Shown here one piece after another: positions 7,350 to 13,791 of a stretch of DNA of 23,805 bases; positions within the stretch are counted from its first letter, which is position 1, and each line of letters starts with the position of its first letter. Below the pieces are notes generated by a model, which saw only the letters and a list, made by a program, of their open reading frames with translations, had not been told where the DNA came from and did not search any database. Origin of the DNA: Gaiellasilicea sp035556515 (GTDB taxonomy: Bacteria > Actinomycetota > Thermoleophilia > Gaiellales > Gaiellaceae); assembly GCA_035556515.1 (NCBI GenBank), contig DATMEO010000142.1:1-23805 (forward strand), in the 5' to 3' direction. Both the position numbers and the translations under genes were made by a program.

Positions 7350-8483
7350 ATGAGCGAGCGGGACGTCGCGATCGTCCTCTCCGGCGGCGGCGTGAACGGC
7401 GTCTTGCTCCAGCTCGGCTTCCTGCAGCGGCTGCGCGAGAGTGCGCTCTGGCCGCGGGTCGGCTGCATCTACGGCACCTCGGCCGGCGCGCTGACCGGCT
7501 CGATGGCGGCGCTCGACCGCCTGGACGCGCTGGAGGAGTTCATGCTCGGCCTCCAGCCGGGCGACGTCTTCGCACCGCAGCGGCTCTGGCAGCTGCCGCT
7601 GACCGGCCTCCATCATTACGCCCTGCCGGCGACGATGGCCGAGCGGCTGCTCGAGCCGACCGAGCTCGCGCGCGAGCTCGCCGCCGCGCCGATCGAGGTG
7701 ATCGCGTTCGCGACCGACGTGTCCGGGGACGACGCGACCTCCTACGAGCTTGCCTATTCGTCCCACGAGACACCGGCCGAGACGATGGCGCAGGCCGTGC
7801 TCGCCTCCGCCGCGATCAGCGCCCTCGTGCTCCCCCTCCCGGTCGGAGACCGAATCGCCACCGACGGCGGCTGGGTGCGGAACTTCCCGCTCGGCTGCGC
7901 GCTCGAGCGGCCCGGCGTGGGTCTCGTCGTCGCTTTCCGCCACGTCCCCCGCTACCCACGCGTCGGCATCGAGCCGGTCCTCCGGCTGCGCCGCCGCCTC
8001 CAGCGCTTCCGGGCGGTTCCGCCCGTCCGAGCCCTCATTGCCCAGCTCGACGAAGCCGAAGCCAGGGCGGAGCGCGGCGAGCCGGTTCATCTCGGCGACA
8101 TGATCGTGCGCCTGATGCGCGTGGCGATCCAGCGGAACACGGCGCTCGAGGAACAGCTCGCGGCAGAGCGCGACGCCGCGTGCCGCGAGCTGGAGGAGTT
8201 GCAGGCCGACGTCGTCCGGCTCGCGCGCGAGCACGCGCGGCCGGGCCGGCGCGCTCGGGCGGCACGGGCGGTCGAGGAGCGCTTCGCGCGCACGAGGCTG
8301 CCCCGGAACGTTCCTCAGATCATCGTGCGCGGCTCCGCCGGTACCGACAGCCTCGAGCACGGCTTCCGCGAGAGCCCGGAGTGGGCCGAGCACGCGAAGC
8401 GGGCGCTGATCCTTCGCGGCTGGAACGCCGCCGATGCCGAGCTGCGGGCCTACGACTCCGGCCTGCTCGAGCAGGCTTCCTGA
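7350..8483 (+). CDS. Patatin-like phospholipase / acyl hydrolase
   Basis: 377 aa from ATG 7350; an upstream in-frame start at 7293 adds only a non-conserved leader. The patatin catalytic layout is complete: oxyanion loop SGGGVNG (residues 11-17), nucleophile elbow GTSAG with Ser44, and the dyad aspartate in TDGGWVRNFPL (Asp172). Family role: Ser-Asp dyad hydrolysis of acyl ester bonds in phospholipids or other lipids (RssA/YchK-like bacterial patatins). There is no signal peptide, so it is predicted cytosolic. The C-terminal ~150 residues are charged and helical (LEEQLAAERDAACRELEELQ, likely coiled coil) and are not part of the patatin fold. It converges on the htrA-like gene with only 4 bp between stops. 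Confidence 0.88.
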   Translation: MSERDVAIVLSGGGVNGVLLQLGFLQRLRESALWPRVGCIYGTSAGALTGSMAALDRLDALEEFMLGLQPGDVFAPQRLWQLPLTGLHHYALPATMAERLLEPTELARELAAAPIEVIAFATDVSGDDATSYELAYSSHETPAETMAQAVLASAAISALVLPLPVGDRIATDGGWVRNFPLGCALERPGVGLVVAFRHVPRYPRVGIEPVLRLRRRLQRFRAVPPVRALIAQLDEAEARAERGEPVHLGDMIVRLMRVAIQRNTALEEQLAAERDAACRELEELQADVVRLAREHARPGRRARAARAVEERFARTRLPRNVPQIIVRGSAGTDSLEHGFRESPEWAEHAKRALILRGWNAADAELRAYDSGLLEQAS

Positions 8484-8487
8484 GCTT

Positions 8488-9678
8488 CTATCCCTGCGGC
8501 GTCGAAGGCTGACGTCCGAGCGTCACCGGGAGGGTGACGATCTTCGTGCCGCGGTGGATCTGGACGTTGACCCTCTGACCCGGCTTGTGGCGAGCGAGTG
8601 CGTCGCGCAACTCGTCGCTCGAGCTGACGCGGCTGCCGCCGACAGCCACGATCACGTCGCCGCCGAGCACATGACTCTCGCCGGCGACGACGACATCCGT
8701 CGTGCCACCCTTGAGGCCGGCCCTCGCGGCCGCGCTCCCCTCCTCCACGCCTTCGATCAGCACGCCCTCGTCGACGGGGAGCCGGAAGACGTGTGCCAGC
8801 TCTGCGGTGACGGTGCTGCCGGAGATGCCGAGGTAGGCGCGGTCGACCCTCCCGGTCATGGTCAGCTGCGCGACCACCTCCTTGACGGTGTTGGAGGGGA
8901 CGGCGAAACCGATCCCGACGTTGCCGGTCGATCCGTCGGCGCGGGCGATTTGCGAGTTGACGCCGATCACCTCGCCCCGCGCACTCAGCAACGGCCCGCC
9001 CGAGTTGCCGCTGTTGATCTGCGCGTCCGTCTGGATCACATGGTCGATCGGGTAGCCGTTCGGCGCCGTGATCGTCCGCTCCTGGACGGCGCTGACGATC
9101 CCCGCGGTAGCCGTCCGGCGGAGGCCGAACGGATTGCCGATCGCGACGACGGGGTCGCCGACGCGGACCGTGTCGGAGTTGCCGAACGCGAGCGGAGCGA
9201 GCCCGCGCGAGCTCGACTGGACGCGCAGGACGGCGATGTCGGTCGAAGGATCGCTGCCGACGATCGAGGCGGTGAGCGTGTCCTGGTTCGAGAAGCTGAC
9301 CTCGATCGCGTCGGCGCCCTCGATCACGTGGTAGTTGGTGACGATGTGCCCCGTCTTGTCGATCACGAAGCCGGAGCCGAGCGCCTGCTCCGGAACGGCC
9401 TGCTGCTCGAAGGGAGCGAGCGAGGGTGTTTCCGACGCTCTCGTCGTCGACGTGATCTGCACGACTCCCGGCGCCGCGCGCGCATAGATCTCGCTGACCG
9501 TGAGCCCCCGGTCGTCGGCGACCGGAGCGGCGGCAGTGGGAGCAGGGGAGGTTCTCACCACCGTCGTCGTGCCCCCCTCCAGGTCGCCGGTCATCGCCAA
9601 GCCGCCGAGCACGATCAGGCCACCGAGAAGCGAGGCGGCGCCGAGCGCGACGGCGCGTATGGCAGTGGGGCGTGTCAC
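8488..9678 (-). CDS. HtrA/DegP-family membrane-anchored serine protease with PDZ domain
   Basis: 396 aa from GTG 9678. An N-terminal membrane anchor (about residues 8-29, AVALGAASLLGGLIVLGGLA) is followed by a Thr/Pro-rich linker. The trypsin-like domain has the full triad: His117 in TNYHVIEG, Asp147 in DPSTDIAVL and Ser226 in INSGNSGGPL. A single C-terminal PDZ domain follows (YLGISG ... GVLIEGVEEGSAAARAGLKGG ... GDVIVAVGG). This is the actinobacterial HtrA/PepD architecture: an extracytoplasmic protease/chaperone dealing with misfolded envelope proteins. The upstream region carries a CTTAAC-N16-GTTAAG inverted repeat (9701-9728). In other actinobacteria HtrA is often under envelope-stress or MprAB-type control; no such regulator is visible here. 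Confidence 0.92.
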   Translation of the reverse strand: MTRPTAIRAVALGAASLLGGLIVLGGLAMTGDLEGGTTTVVRTSPAPTAAAPVADDRGLTVSEIYARAAPGVVQITSTTRASETPSLAPFEQQAVPEQALGSGFVIDKTGHIVTNYHVIEGADAIEVSFSNQDTLTASIVGSDPSTDIAVLRVQSSSRGLAPLAFGNSDTVRVGDPVVAIGNPFGLRRTATAGIVSAVQERTITAPNGYPIDHVIQTDAQINSGNSGGPLLSARGEVIGVNSQIARADGSTGNVGIGFAVPSNTVKEVVAQLTMTGRVDRAYLGISGSTVTAELAHVFRLPVDEGVLIEGVEEGSAAARAGLKGGTTDVVVAGESHVLGGDVIVAVGGSRVSSSDELRDALARHKPGQRVNVQIHRGTKIVTLPVTLGRQPSTPQG

Positions 9679-9700
9679 CGGATCGTTGTACCGAGAGGGT

Positions 9701-9728
9701 CTTAACCCCCGATGTGAAGCGCGTTAAG
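9701..9728. promoter_or_regulatory. Inverted repeat CTTAAC-N16-GTTAAG upstream of the htrA-like gene
   Basis: A perfect 6-bp inverted repeat with 16-bp spacing lies 23-50 bp upstream of the GTG start (9678), in an AT-richer patch of a GC-rich region. Position and symmetry suggest a regulator binding site overlapping the htrA promoter. No regulator is identified, and a 6-bp repeat can arise by chance. Confidence 0.3.
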
Positions 9729-9755
9729 CCTCCGTTGCGGCGGTTTTTGGGTTGG

Positions 9756-9851
9756 CTACGAGTCCGGATCGGGCGGACGCGGCGGCAGCGGGTCGGGCCG
9801 TGGATCAGGGCGCGGCACCGGTGGAACCGGGTCAGGAAGCGTCCCGCTCAT
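9756..9851 (-). CDS. Candidate 31-aa Pro/Asp-rich small protein, coupled to the glutaredoxin
   Basis: ATG 9851 overlaps the glutaredoxin TGA in an ATGA arrangement (9848-9851), identical to the junction between bolA and the glutaredoxin gene upstream. The ORF ends at TAG 9756. The peptide starts MSGTLPDPVPPVPRPDP and continues as a Pro/Asp/Arg repeat-like tail (RPDPLPPRPPDPDS); about 14 of 31 residues are proline. It has no membrane segment and no known domain. Being so short and low in complexity it may be non-coding, but the coupling and the position as last gene of the operon argue for translation. It is too short for many gene finders. Confidence 0.45.
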   Translation of the reverse strand: MSGTLPDPVPPVPRPDPRPDPLPPRPPDPDS

Positions 9852-10216
9852 GCGAGGGCGGCGGTCCGCTCCGCCGGTTCGCGGTCGGTGCCGAGAGCCT
9901 CGTCCAGCTTGGCCCGCAGCTCGCCGCTCTGGTACAGCTCCTCGACGATGTCGGCCCCGCCGACCAGCTCGCCCTTGATGAAGATCTGGGGGATCGTCGG
10001 CCAGCCGGAAAGCGCCGAGAGCTCCTGGCGGATCTGCGGGTCGGGCAGCACGTCGACAGCCGTCACGGGCGCGCCTGCCGCCCGGAGCGCGCGCAGCGCC
10101 CGGTCCGAGTTGCCGCACATGACGAGCTGCGGAGTGCCCTTCATGAACAGGCTCACCGGCTCGTTCTCGATGATCGACTTGATCTGCTCGCCCAACTGCG
10201 TCGTCTGCTCGCTCAT
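9848..10216 (-). CDS. Monothiol glutaredoxin (Grx4/GrxD type) with CGNS active site
   Basis: 122 aa. Family marks in order: PVSLFMKGTPQ (cis glutathione-binding Lys), active site MCGNS at Cys34, WPTIPQIFIKGELVGGADIVEEL (TIP cis-Pro loop and the GG-D glutathione site). Monothiol glutaredoxins of this class carry a bridging [2Fe-2S] cluster with glutathione or another thiol and deliver or sense iron-sulfur clusters. The usual motif is CGFS; here Phe is replaced by Asn. The ATG overlaps the bolA stop (10213-10216), and BolA-monothiol glutaredoxin heterodimers are well documented, so the pair very likely works together. Since most actinobacteria make mycothiol rather than glutathione, the fourth cluster ligand is an open question. 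Confidence 0.9.
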   Translation of the reverse strand: MSEQTTQLGEQIKSIIENEPVSLFMKGTPQLVMCGNSDRALRALRAAGAPVTAVDVLPDPQIRQELSALSGWPTIPQIFIKGELVGGADIVEELYQSGELRAKLDEALGTDREPAERTAALA

Positions 10217-10449
10217 GCCTGTCCTCTCGTCTTGATCCGGAGCTCGTGGATCGACCCGTCCCCGAGCGGCGCCGCGAGCGCCTCGTAGACGAGCCGGTGC
10301 TGCTCGACCAGCGAGAGCCCCTCGAAGCGGCCGCTCGCGATCGTGACCTGGAAGTGGTCGCCGCCGCCGGTGCGGTCCTCGACCGCGAGCTCGCTCGCGT
10401 CGGGAAACGAGTCGCGCAGGAGCGATTCGAGCGTCTGGGGGACGGCCAT
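10213..10449 (-). CDS. bolA: BolA-family protein
   Basis: 78 aa from ATG 10449, which gives the family-typical length; the frame stays open far upstream but only as antisense of the next gene. BolA fold marks: LRDSFPDASELAVEDRTGGGDHFQVTIASGRFEGLSLVEQHRLVYEAL, then IHELRIKT. The HFxVxIxSxxFxGLxxxxxHRxVYxAL pattern and the C-terminal His (IHEL), which ligates the shared [2Fe-2S] cluster in BolA-Grx complexes, are both present. It opens a three-ORF minus-strand operon (bolA, glutaredoxin, small Pro-rich ORF) linked by ATGA overlaps. Likely role: iron-sulfur cluster trafficking or sensing together with the glutaredoxin. Confidence 0.92.
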   Translation of the reverse strand: MAVPQTLESLLRDSFPDASELAVEDRTGGGDHFQVTIASGRFEGLSLVEQHRLVYEALAAPLGDGSIHELRIKTRGQA

Positions 10450-10464
10450 GGGATCATCGTAGCC

Positions 10465-11307
10465 GTGGGGCGCACCCGCTCCTTCCTCGTGTCCCTTCCC
10501 GAACGCTTGGTTCGGTCGCTCGTCGCGGTGGTCGGCGGGGCCGTTCACGAGACGGCGGAAGTCGTACTGCCGCGCTTCGTCCGCCGCTCGCGGCTGTACG
10601 AGGCGACCGCGAAGAACCTGCTCCGAATCGCGATCGAGCTCGTCGGCGACGTCGAGCGCCAGGCCCCGTCCGGCCAGCCCGGCGCCGGCGAGCTGCTGAA
10701 GCGGAAGACGGCCGGCAACGTCGTCGAGCTCGGCTCGATCGTTGCGTTCGGGTTCTCTCCGCTCTGGCTGCTGGCAGCGGCGTCGGATGTCTCGCGCGGC
10801 TCCCGCGTCTACCTCGAGTCGCTCGTCTCCGAACTGAAGCGCGCCGGCGTGCTCGCACAGGAGGCGGAGTTGGGCACGGTCGACGATCTGCTGTCGGCGC
10901 TCGAAGGGACATCCGGCACGACCGCGCGCCTGGTCGACCTGCCGCCGCTCGAGCTGGCCGAGCTGCGGGCGTCGCTCGCCGAGTTGCGCACCAGCGCGGC
11001 GGAGCTGCCGACGCCGCAGGAGCTCGCCGCGCTCTACGCGGGGCTGCAGCGAACGGCTGCGCGCGAGCGGCGCCCGCTGCTCGAGGTCTCGTCCGGGATC
11101 GGGCTCGCGTTCGTGCTGTCCGCGCGCAACGTCGGCCGCGTGCACCTCCTCACGCCCTACCGCGAGGACTGGAAGCCGCTGCGGGAGGAGGGCTTTGCCG
11201 CCTACTCACGCCGCGTCTCTGAGCCCTATCGCGACGCCGTCGCCGGCCACTTCGACTCCGGGCGGGCGAGCTGGACCGACCGTGCGCTCGCGCGCCTACG
11301 CAGATGA
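10465..11307 (+). CDS. Conserved-looking protein of unknown function (possible amphipathic/membrane-associated)
   Basis: 280 aa from GTG 10465 (MGRTRSFLVSLPERLV); GTG 10489 (MSLPERLV) is an equal alternative. No family recognised with confidence. Visible features: an N-terminal hydrophobic/amphipathic stretch (LVRSLVAVVGGAVHETAEVVLP), a basic helix FVRRSRLYEATAKNLLRIAIELVGDV, a hydrophobic segment around residues 93-110 (ELGSIVAFGFSPLWLLAAAS), a helical middle, a Leu/Ala/Glu-rich repeat (LELAELRASLAELRTSAAELPTPQELAALYAGL) and a C-terminal domain starting SSGIGLAFVLSARNVGRVHL. The start is only 15 bp (or 39 bp) from the divergent bolA start, so the two promoters must overlap or lie in each other's genes. 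It may share a transcript with the protease gene 34 nt downstream. Confidence 0.75.
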   Translation: MGRTRSFLVSLPERLVRSLVAVVGGAVHETAEVVLPRFVRRSRLYEATAKNLLRIAIELVGDVERQAPSGQPGAGELLKRKTAGNVVELGSIVAFGFSPLWLLAAASDVSRGSRVYLESLVSELKRAGVLAQEAELGTVDDLLSALEGTSGTTARLVDLPPLELAELRASLAELRTSAAELPTPQELAALYAGLQRTAARERRPLLEVSSGIGLAFVLSARNVGRVHLLTPYREDWKPLREEGFAAYSRRVSEPYRDAVAGHFDSGRASWTDRALARLRR

Positions 11308-11341
11308 GCCTTTTACCCTGCTCTTACCGCGGGCGAGTACC

Positions 11342-12721
11342 GTGTCCCGCGTGAAGCTCGGGCTCGCGCCGCTGGCGGCCTTCGTCGCGCTCGTGGCGGC
11401 CCTGCCCGCGCACGCCTCGACTCCGATCCCCTGGTGCGGCACCAGCTCCTCCGGCGTCGACCGGCTTCCCGATGCGACGTCGGCCTACGCCGTGCACGTC
11501 GCCTACGTCAGGCCACCGGGCGCCGCGGACCGGTTCGCCGAGTTCGCGCCGCGGATCGTCGGCGACGCGGCCGCGTTCGACACCTGGTGGCGCCGCGAAG
11601 ATCCGGCCCGGACGCCGCGCTTCGATCTCTTCCCCGTCCCGGGCTGCGCGAGCGCGTTCGGGGCGCTCGACATCTCGAACGTCGAGCTGCCGCGATCGGT
11701 CGGCGGGATCGGCAGCGCCTTCCAGGAGCTCCGCCAGCAGCTCTCGTCCGAGCTCAGCTTCAACGAGCCGGAGAAGGCCTACCTCGTCTACTTCGACGGC
11801 CCCACCGGCCAGTCGGGCGACGACCACGTGTGCGGGCAGGGTGCGCGCGCCGGCGCCTTCGGCCTTGCCGGCATGGCGGTCGTCTACCTCGACTCCTGCG
11901 ACGCGGACGTGGGAGATTCGCTGCGGCCGGTGGTGGCGGTGCACGAGCTCCTGCACGTGTTCGGCGCGGTCGACCGCTCGGCGCCAAACTCCTGCCGGAG
12001 CGGCCACGTCTGCGACTTCGAGCTCGATCTGATGACCGCCGTCCTGAGCGGCGAGGAGCTCGAGACGCATGTGCTCGACTCCGGCCGCAACGACTACTAC
12101 GGACACGCCGGCACCTGGACAGACGTGCAGGACTCGACCTTCCTCGAGCGCCTCGACTCGCCCGATCGGACCCCGCCCACGCTTCCGGAAGGCCTGCGCG
12201 TCGGGGACGATCCCACCGGCTTCGTGCGCCTCACCTGGCGAGCCTCGGCGGACGACGTCGGTCCCGTCGCCTACCGGATCTACGAGAACACGCGCTTCGT
12301 CCGGCAGGTGACGACGACCTCGCTGCTCCTGCCCGACCCGGACGAGCTGGCGCTCTACTCGGTCCGCGCCGCCGACGCGGTCGGACGTCTCAGCTCGCCC
12401 GTGAGCGCGCGCTTCCGTCCCGATGTGGGCATGGTCGACGAGCGGGGCCGGTTGGTTCGCGACACCGTGCGTCCACCCGCGATCCTGCGGGTCACGATCA
12501 AGCGCACGCCGAAGGTGGCAGTGCTCACCTGGCCGGCTGCGCGAGATGCCGGTGGCCTGCGCGCTTATCGCGTCAGGATCGGCACGAGGACGCTGACCGT
12601 GCGCAAGCCCGCGATCACGATCACGCGGGCCAGGGTCAGCGGCCCGGTCACGATCGCGGCGATCGACCGCGCCGGCAACATCGGGCCGTCGCTCGTCGTC
12701 GCGCGCGCTCGCGTGCGTTAG
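11342..12721 (+). CDS. Secreted zincin-like metalloprotease candidate with two fibronectin-III-like modules
   Basis: 459 aa from GTG 11342 (GTG 11351 also possible). A signal peptide (KLGLAPLAAFVALVAALPAHAS, cleavage near residue 26) marks it as exported. The catalytic motif is HELLHVFGAVD (His201, Glu202, His205, Asp211), an HExxHxxGxxD zinc site as in snapalysin-like and other metzincin-related proteases, and DLM at ~229-231 could be the Met-turn. Several cysteine pairs (CRSGHVCD, DHVCG, DSCD) suit an extracellular fold. Residues ~275-360 (PPTLPEGLRVGDDPTGFVRLTW ... YRIYEN ... YSVRAADAVGRLSSP) form an Fn3-like domain and ~377-459 a second, weaker one, likely for binding or spacing. The substrate is unknown and the precise MEROPS family was not recognised. 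Confidence 0.75.
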   Translation: MSRVKLGLAPLAAFVALVAALPAHASTPIPWCGTSSSGVDRLPDATSAYAVHVAYVRPPGAADRFAEFAPRIVGDAAAFDTWWRREDPARTPRFDLFPVPGCASAFGALDISNVELPRSVGGIGSAFQELRQQLSSELSFNEPEKAYLVYFDGPTGQSGDDHVCGQGARAGAFGLAGMAVVYLDSCDADVGDSLRPVVAVHELLHVFGAVDRSAPNSCRSGHVCDFELDLMTAVLSGEELETHVLDSGRNDYYGHAGTWTDVQDSTFLERLDSPDRTPPTLPEGLRVGDDPTGFVRLTWRASADDVGPVAYRIYENTRFVRQVTTTSLLLPDPDELALYSVRAADAVGRLSSPVSARFRPDVGMVDERGRLVRDTVRPPAILRVTIKRTPKVAVLTWPAARDAGGLRAYRVRIGTRTLTVRKPAITITRARVSGPVTIAAIDRAGNIGPSLVVARARVR

Positions 12722-12756
12722 TTTCGGCGACCGCGCCGCGCGGTACCAAGCGCCGC

Positions 12757-13710
12757 ATGACGGAGTTCGGCTACTGGCTCTCGTCCGAGGAGCACCCCCC
12801 GCTCAACCTCGTCGGTGCTGCCGTGCGGGCCGAGGAGCTCGGCTTCTCGTTCGCGATGATCTCCGATCACTTCCATCCCTGGATCGAGGCCCAGGGGCAG
12901 AGCCCGTTCGTCTGGAGCGTTCTCGGCGGGATCGCGCAGGCAACCGAGCGGATCGGGGTCGCGACCGGCGTCACCTGCCCGCTGATTCGGACGCATCCGG
13001 CGATCGTCGCCCAGGCCGCTGCAACTGTCGGGGCGATGCTGCCCGGACGCTTCACGCTCGGCCTCGGGACGGGAGAGAACCTGAACGAACACGTGCTCGG
13101 CGACCGCTGGCCGGCACCCGACGAGCGGATCGAGCTGCTCGAGGAGGCGATCGGGGTGATCCGCCTGCTCTGGGCGGGCGACGAGCAGACGCACCGCGGC
13201 AAGCACTACACCGTGGACCACGCCCGGCTCTACACGCTCCCGGAGGAGCCGATCCCGATCGCCGTGGCCGCGTCGAAGCCGCTCGCGGCGGAGCTGGCGG
13301 GACGCGCGGGTGACGGGCTCGTGACCACCGAGCCGAACGAGGAGACGGTCCGGCAGTACCGCGACGCGGGTGGCGAGGGGCCTCGATACGGGCAGGTTCG
13401 GATCTGCTGGGCGGAGAGCGAGGAGGAGGCGCGGCAGACCGTCTTCGAGCTCTGGCGCCACAGCGGCCTCGGCGGCACGATCAACCAGGAGCTGCCGCGA
13501 CCGTCCGACTTCAGCGCCGTCGCCGAGAGCGTCACGATCGAGATGGCGACGGAGGGCGTCCCCTGCGGCCCCGACCCGGCTCCGGTGCTGGAGCAGATCC
13601 GGACGTGGGAGCAGGCCGGCTTCGACCGGATCGCGATCCACCAGGTCGGGCCCGACCAGGACGGCTTCTTCCGCCTCTGGGAAGAGGAGTTGAAGCCCGA
13701 GCTCACCTGA
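12757..13710 (+). CDS. F420-dependent LLM-class oxidoreductase (glucose-6-phosphate dehydrogenase-like group)
   Basis: 317 aa from ATG 12757 (MTEFGYWLSSEE). It is a luciferase-like TIM barrel. The segments MISDHFHPW, GVATGVTCPLIRTHPAIVAQAAAT and LPGRFTLGLGTGENLNEHVLG match the F420-dependent glucose-6-phosphate dehydrogenase (FGD) group, whose SDHFxPW and GTGExLNE motifs contact the deazaflavin F420. The true substrate is uncertain, since many FGD-like proteins in actinobacteria act on other alcohols or aldehydes. Its presence implies that the host makes coenzyme F420. It stands alone between the protease gene (35 bp upstream) and aconitase (81 bp downstream), with a REP-like palindrome following its stop. 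Confidence 0.9.
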   Translation: MTEFGYWLSSEEHPPLNLVGAAVRAEELGFSFAMISDHFHPWIEAQGQSPFVWSVLGGIAQATERIGVATGVTCPLIRTHPAIVAQAAATVGAMLPGRFTLGLGTGENLNEHVLGDRWPAPDERIELLEEAIGVIRLLWAGDEQTHRGKHYTVDHARLYTLPEEPIPIAVAASKPLAAELAGRAGDGLVTTEPNEETVRQYRDAGGEGPRYGQVRICWAESEEEARQTVFELWRHSGLGGTINQELPRPSDFSAVAESVTIEMATEGVPCGPDPAPVLEQIRTWEQAGFDRIAIHQVGPDQDGFFRLWEEELKPELT

Positions 13711-13725
13711 GGACACGCCGGCTAA

Positions 13726-13751
13726 CCAGGGACAGTCCCTGGGACATGTCC
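13726..13751. repeat. REP-like overlapping palindromes (GGGACAGTCCC type)
   Basis: Bases 13726-13742 form a perfect palindrome around a single central A (ccagggac-a-gtccctgg). A second palindrome, ggacatgtcc (13742-13751), begins at its last base. It lies in the 81-bp gap between the F420 oxidoreductase and aconitase. Similar GGGACAGTCCC palindromes are known as REP elements near RAYT transposase genes in other bacteria; no such gene is in this window. It may also act as a weak terminator, although no T-tract follows. Confidence 0.5.
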
Positions 13752-13791
13752 GAAGCGGCCCCGGCCGGGAGCGGTTCGATAGATTCGAGGT

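Noticed and set aside
7257..8393. 378-codon frame on the - strand
   Set aside because: It is antisense to the patatin-like gene, which has a full catalytic dyad, and its product is a His/Arg/Glu-rich string without motifs.
9726..9748. Rho-independent terminator (cctccg-ttg-cggcgg then TTTTT) on the + strand
   Set aside because: The stem is short with a mismatch, and no + strand gene ends nearby; the patatin-like gene stops over 1.2 kb upstream.
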